This document shows, piece after piece, positions 15,501-15,818 of a stretch of 15,818 bases of DNA (positions are counted from its first letter, which is position 1; each line of letters starts with the position of its first letter). The notes beneath the pieces are model-generated. The model saw only the letters and a program-made list of their open reading frames with translations, did not search any database and was not told the DNA's origin. The stretch comes from CBDDRG01 sp051306415 (GTDB lineage: Bacteria > Pseudomonadota > Gammaproteobacteria > Pseudomonadales > Porticoccaceae). The position numbers and the translations under genes were made by a program. Location of the stretch: NCBI GenBank assembly GCA_051306415.1, contig JBPPNE010000299.1, forward strand, positions 1-15,818. Reading direction: 5' to 3'.

Positions 15501-15571
15501 GCTACGCCCCGGAGAACGTGAAGTACGACGTGGTAAACAGCTTTGGCAAGTTGATGGAGTTAGTGAAATGA
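12527..15571 (+). CDS. res: Type III restriction enzyme, Res subunit (helicase-nuclease)
   Basis: The product has 1014 residues and begins 'MKLKFKTQAYQTAAVQAVVE'. Superfamily 2 motor motifs are 'TGTGKT' (99-104), DEPQ (223-226, the Res form of the DEAD box), SAT (249-251), 'FSHSALREGWDNPNVF' and 'QEVGRGLR' (553-560). The C-terminal nuclease has 'NPDWAI' (Asp943) and 'VAETKG' (Glu961, Lys963), an intact PD-ExK site. Res binds Mod, uses ATP hydrolysis to move or diffuse along DNA between sites, and cuts unmodified DNA. All visible residues are present, so an active enzyme is expected. Codons about 763-804 are less GC-rich than their surroundings, possibly an exchanged segment. The start at 12527 is the first Met of the conserved part; no strong ribosome site is seen (GCGAAG, close to the ATG). 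The gene is separated from mod by the AlbA_2 gene and a repeat-rich gap. Confidence 0.95.
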   Translation: MKLKFKTQAYQTAAVQAVVECAKGQPPATSTAIRYRIDPGKDQMQGYVDVGFKNADLQPTDAALLDNIRAVQHAQNLPLSDTLVKTKVARVNLDIEMETGTGKTYCYIKTIFELNRQYGWSKFIIVVPSIAIREGVAKSLDITAEHFLETYHRRVRFFIYNSKQLHHLESFSSDAGINVMVINVQAFNATGKDARRIYEELDDFQSRKPIDVISANRPILILDEPQKMEGGKTLDSLVNFKPLFVLRYSATHKTTHNKIHRLDALDAYDQKLVKKITVRGIAVKGLAGTSGYLYLQSIEISTKRPPEARVELEQKLASGDIKRVLRKLGKGDNLFDLSNGLDQYRGYVVADINANTDTLSFTNGVELVVGDATGDVSEAMLRRIQIREAIKAHFDKEQVLFQQGIKVLILFFIDEVAKYRDYSAADEKGDYARIFEEEYSQYLNEVLDLDETAYIKYLKGIAADKTHSGYFAIDKKTRRLADPAMAARGENAGLSDDVDAYDLILKDKERLLSLTEPVRFIFSHSALREGWDNPNVFVICALKHSDNTISRRQEVGRGLRLSVNQNGDRMDHPAVVHDINVLTVVASESYKDFVAALQKDISESLSARPRVADEAYFTGKVLKAPTGDVEVTPQLAKQIYKYLLKNDYTDDADRITAAYHQARKDGVLAALPAELQAHAEQVLQLVDSVFSESQLPDIGDDRRPKKNPLNANFEKQEFKALWNRINRKAAYSVEFDSLELVQKAVAALNDKDSGLRVTPLQYTIQHGEQKDQVTYEGLKSGSAFAVRETTTEENTTSIHSAVKYDLIGKVVEGTQLTRRTTADILKGINVAVFAQFRTNPESFIAEAVRLINEQKATMIIEHLAYDPVEDKFDLDIFTAGLTKQDFSKAGDKLRRHIYDYVLTDSKVEREFVKELDTAREVVVYAKLPRGFLIPTPVGDYNPDWAISFKKGTVKHIYFVAETKGSMSTMELREIEKTKIQCARKFFDEMNKRYAPENVKYDVVNSFGKLMELVK

Positions 15572-15756
15572 CGGATCAGAGCGGAAACCAAGCCCTCCTG
15601 TTCCGAAAAATTGTCCGCCGTCGTACCTTCATGCCACAGCCTATGCGGTTGGTTGACGTTTCAGGCCGGGTTCAGTCGCTGGAGGATAGCCGCTCCGCAA
15701 CACACTCGTCTTCACCCATTGCAAACTCACGGCAAATCAGGGGCCGTTGCTCGTAA
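15568..15756 (+). CDS. Short ORF overlapping the res stop, unknown, possibly truncated
   Basis: An ATG overlaps the res stop (ATGA) and opens 62 codons beginning 'MTDQSGNQALLFRKIVRRRT'. The 4-bp overlap is typical of a coupled next gene. I do not recognise the sequence. The last ~28 codons run antisense to the end of the cysteine-cluster gene on the other strand, so at most the first ~35 residues can be original. It may be the start of a gene cut off where the locus joins the flanking chromosome, or a chance frame. Confidence 0.3.
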   Translation: MTDQSGNQALLFRKIVRRRTFMPQPMRLVDVSGRVQSLEDSRSATHSSSPIANSRQIRGRCS

Positions 15757-15818
15757 ATCCGGCACATCAGGGTGTCGCGGTTCAGCGCCGCGCACCAGCC
15801 GTCGTCCAGGCGCACCAT
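15672..15818 (-). CDS. YkgJ-type cysteine-cluster protein, C-terminal part
   Basis: On the minus strand an open frame enters from the right edge and ends in TGA at 15672-15674 after 48 residues. It reads 'VRLDDGWCAALNRDTLMCRI' and then 'YEQRPLICREFAMGEDEC'. The pattern C-x3-L-x6-C-x-IYxxRPxxCR is the C-terminal half of the YkgJ / zinc- or iron-chelating domain family, small cytoplasmic proteins with a metal-binding Cys cluster. The first codon in the window is a Met, but homologues have the first Cys residues before this point, so the start is probably outside the window. It is convergent with the res operon and probably belongs to the host chromosome. Confidence 0.78.
   Translation of the reverse strand: MVRLDDGWCAALNRDTLMCRIYEQRPLICREFAMGEDECVAERLSSSD

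Noticed and set aside
3808..15571. Diversity-generating retroelement, because the S23 family includes Avd
   Set aside because: No reverse transcriptase or template/variable repeat pair is present in the window.
3808..15571. DISARM or BREX system
   Set aside because: No DUF1998 protein, PglZ, BrxC or Lon-like protein is encoded; the methyltransferase and Res are clearly type III.

Overview
The window looks like chromosomal DNA of a moderately GC-rich proteobacterium. The lipid or steroid-type acyl-CoA dehydrogenase genes, the IS256 remnant, a Cys-rich small secreted protein of a type I associate with Gammaproteobacteria, and a TTCGACAAGCTCAGG-type repeat element all fit that. No rRNA or tRNA is present, so the taxon is an inference.

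Left part (1..3174), metabolic: the 3' end of a zinc-type alcohol dehydrogenase gene, a decayed N-terminal fragment of an IS256-family transposase, then two tightly spaced acyl-CoA dehydrogenase genes. Their motifs are complementary: one keeps the C-terminal Q-x-HGGxGxT motif, the other keeps the EPxxGSD motif. This suggests one heteromeric enzyme.

Boundary (3175..3807): a 110-bp non-autonomous element with imperfect terminal inverted repeats and a CTAA duplication, then a short unlisted gene for a 53-residue exported Cys-rich peptide.

Main part (3808..15571): a co-directional composite restriction-modification locus. In order it holds a PLD/SNF2-type helicase, a four-helix-bundle S23-family protein, a DUF4391-type protein, a type III (beta-class) DNA methyltransferase Mod, an AlbA_2/Schlafen-like protein with a GHKL-type ATPase region, and a type III Res helicase-nuclease with an intact PD-ExK site. 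The expected cooperation is Mod marking self DNA, Res cutting unmodified DNA, and the PLD/SNF2 helicase, DUF4391 and AlbA_2 proteins adding further translocation, recognition or signalling. I know the helicase-DUF4391-Mod-AlbA_2-Res order as a recurring neighbourhood but cannot name a characterised system for it.

The most unusual feature is repetitive DNA at nearly every gene junction of this locus. Degenerate GGATGAA heptads, mostly as facing inverted arrays, lie at helicase/S23, S23/DUF4391 and DUF4391/mod. A further 67-bp hairpin of eight heptads is inserted inside the mod reading frame. Stop codons, start codons, a Shine-Dalgarno site and protein termini are made of these repeats. A second repeat family, of period 11 bp (TTGCAGAAAGC), fills the 463-bp AlbA_2-res gap. 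Neither period is a multiple of three, so copy-number change could switch translation.

Right edge (15568..15818): a short ORF overlapping the res stop, and on the minus strand the C-terminal part of a YkgJ-type cysteine-cluster protein.
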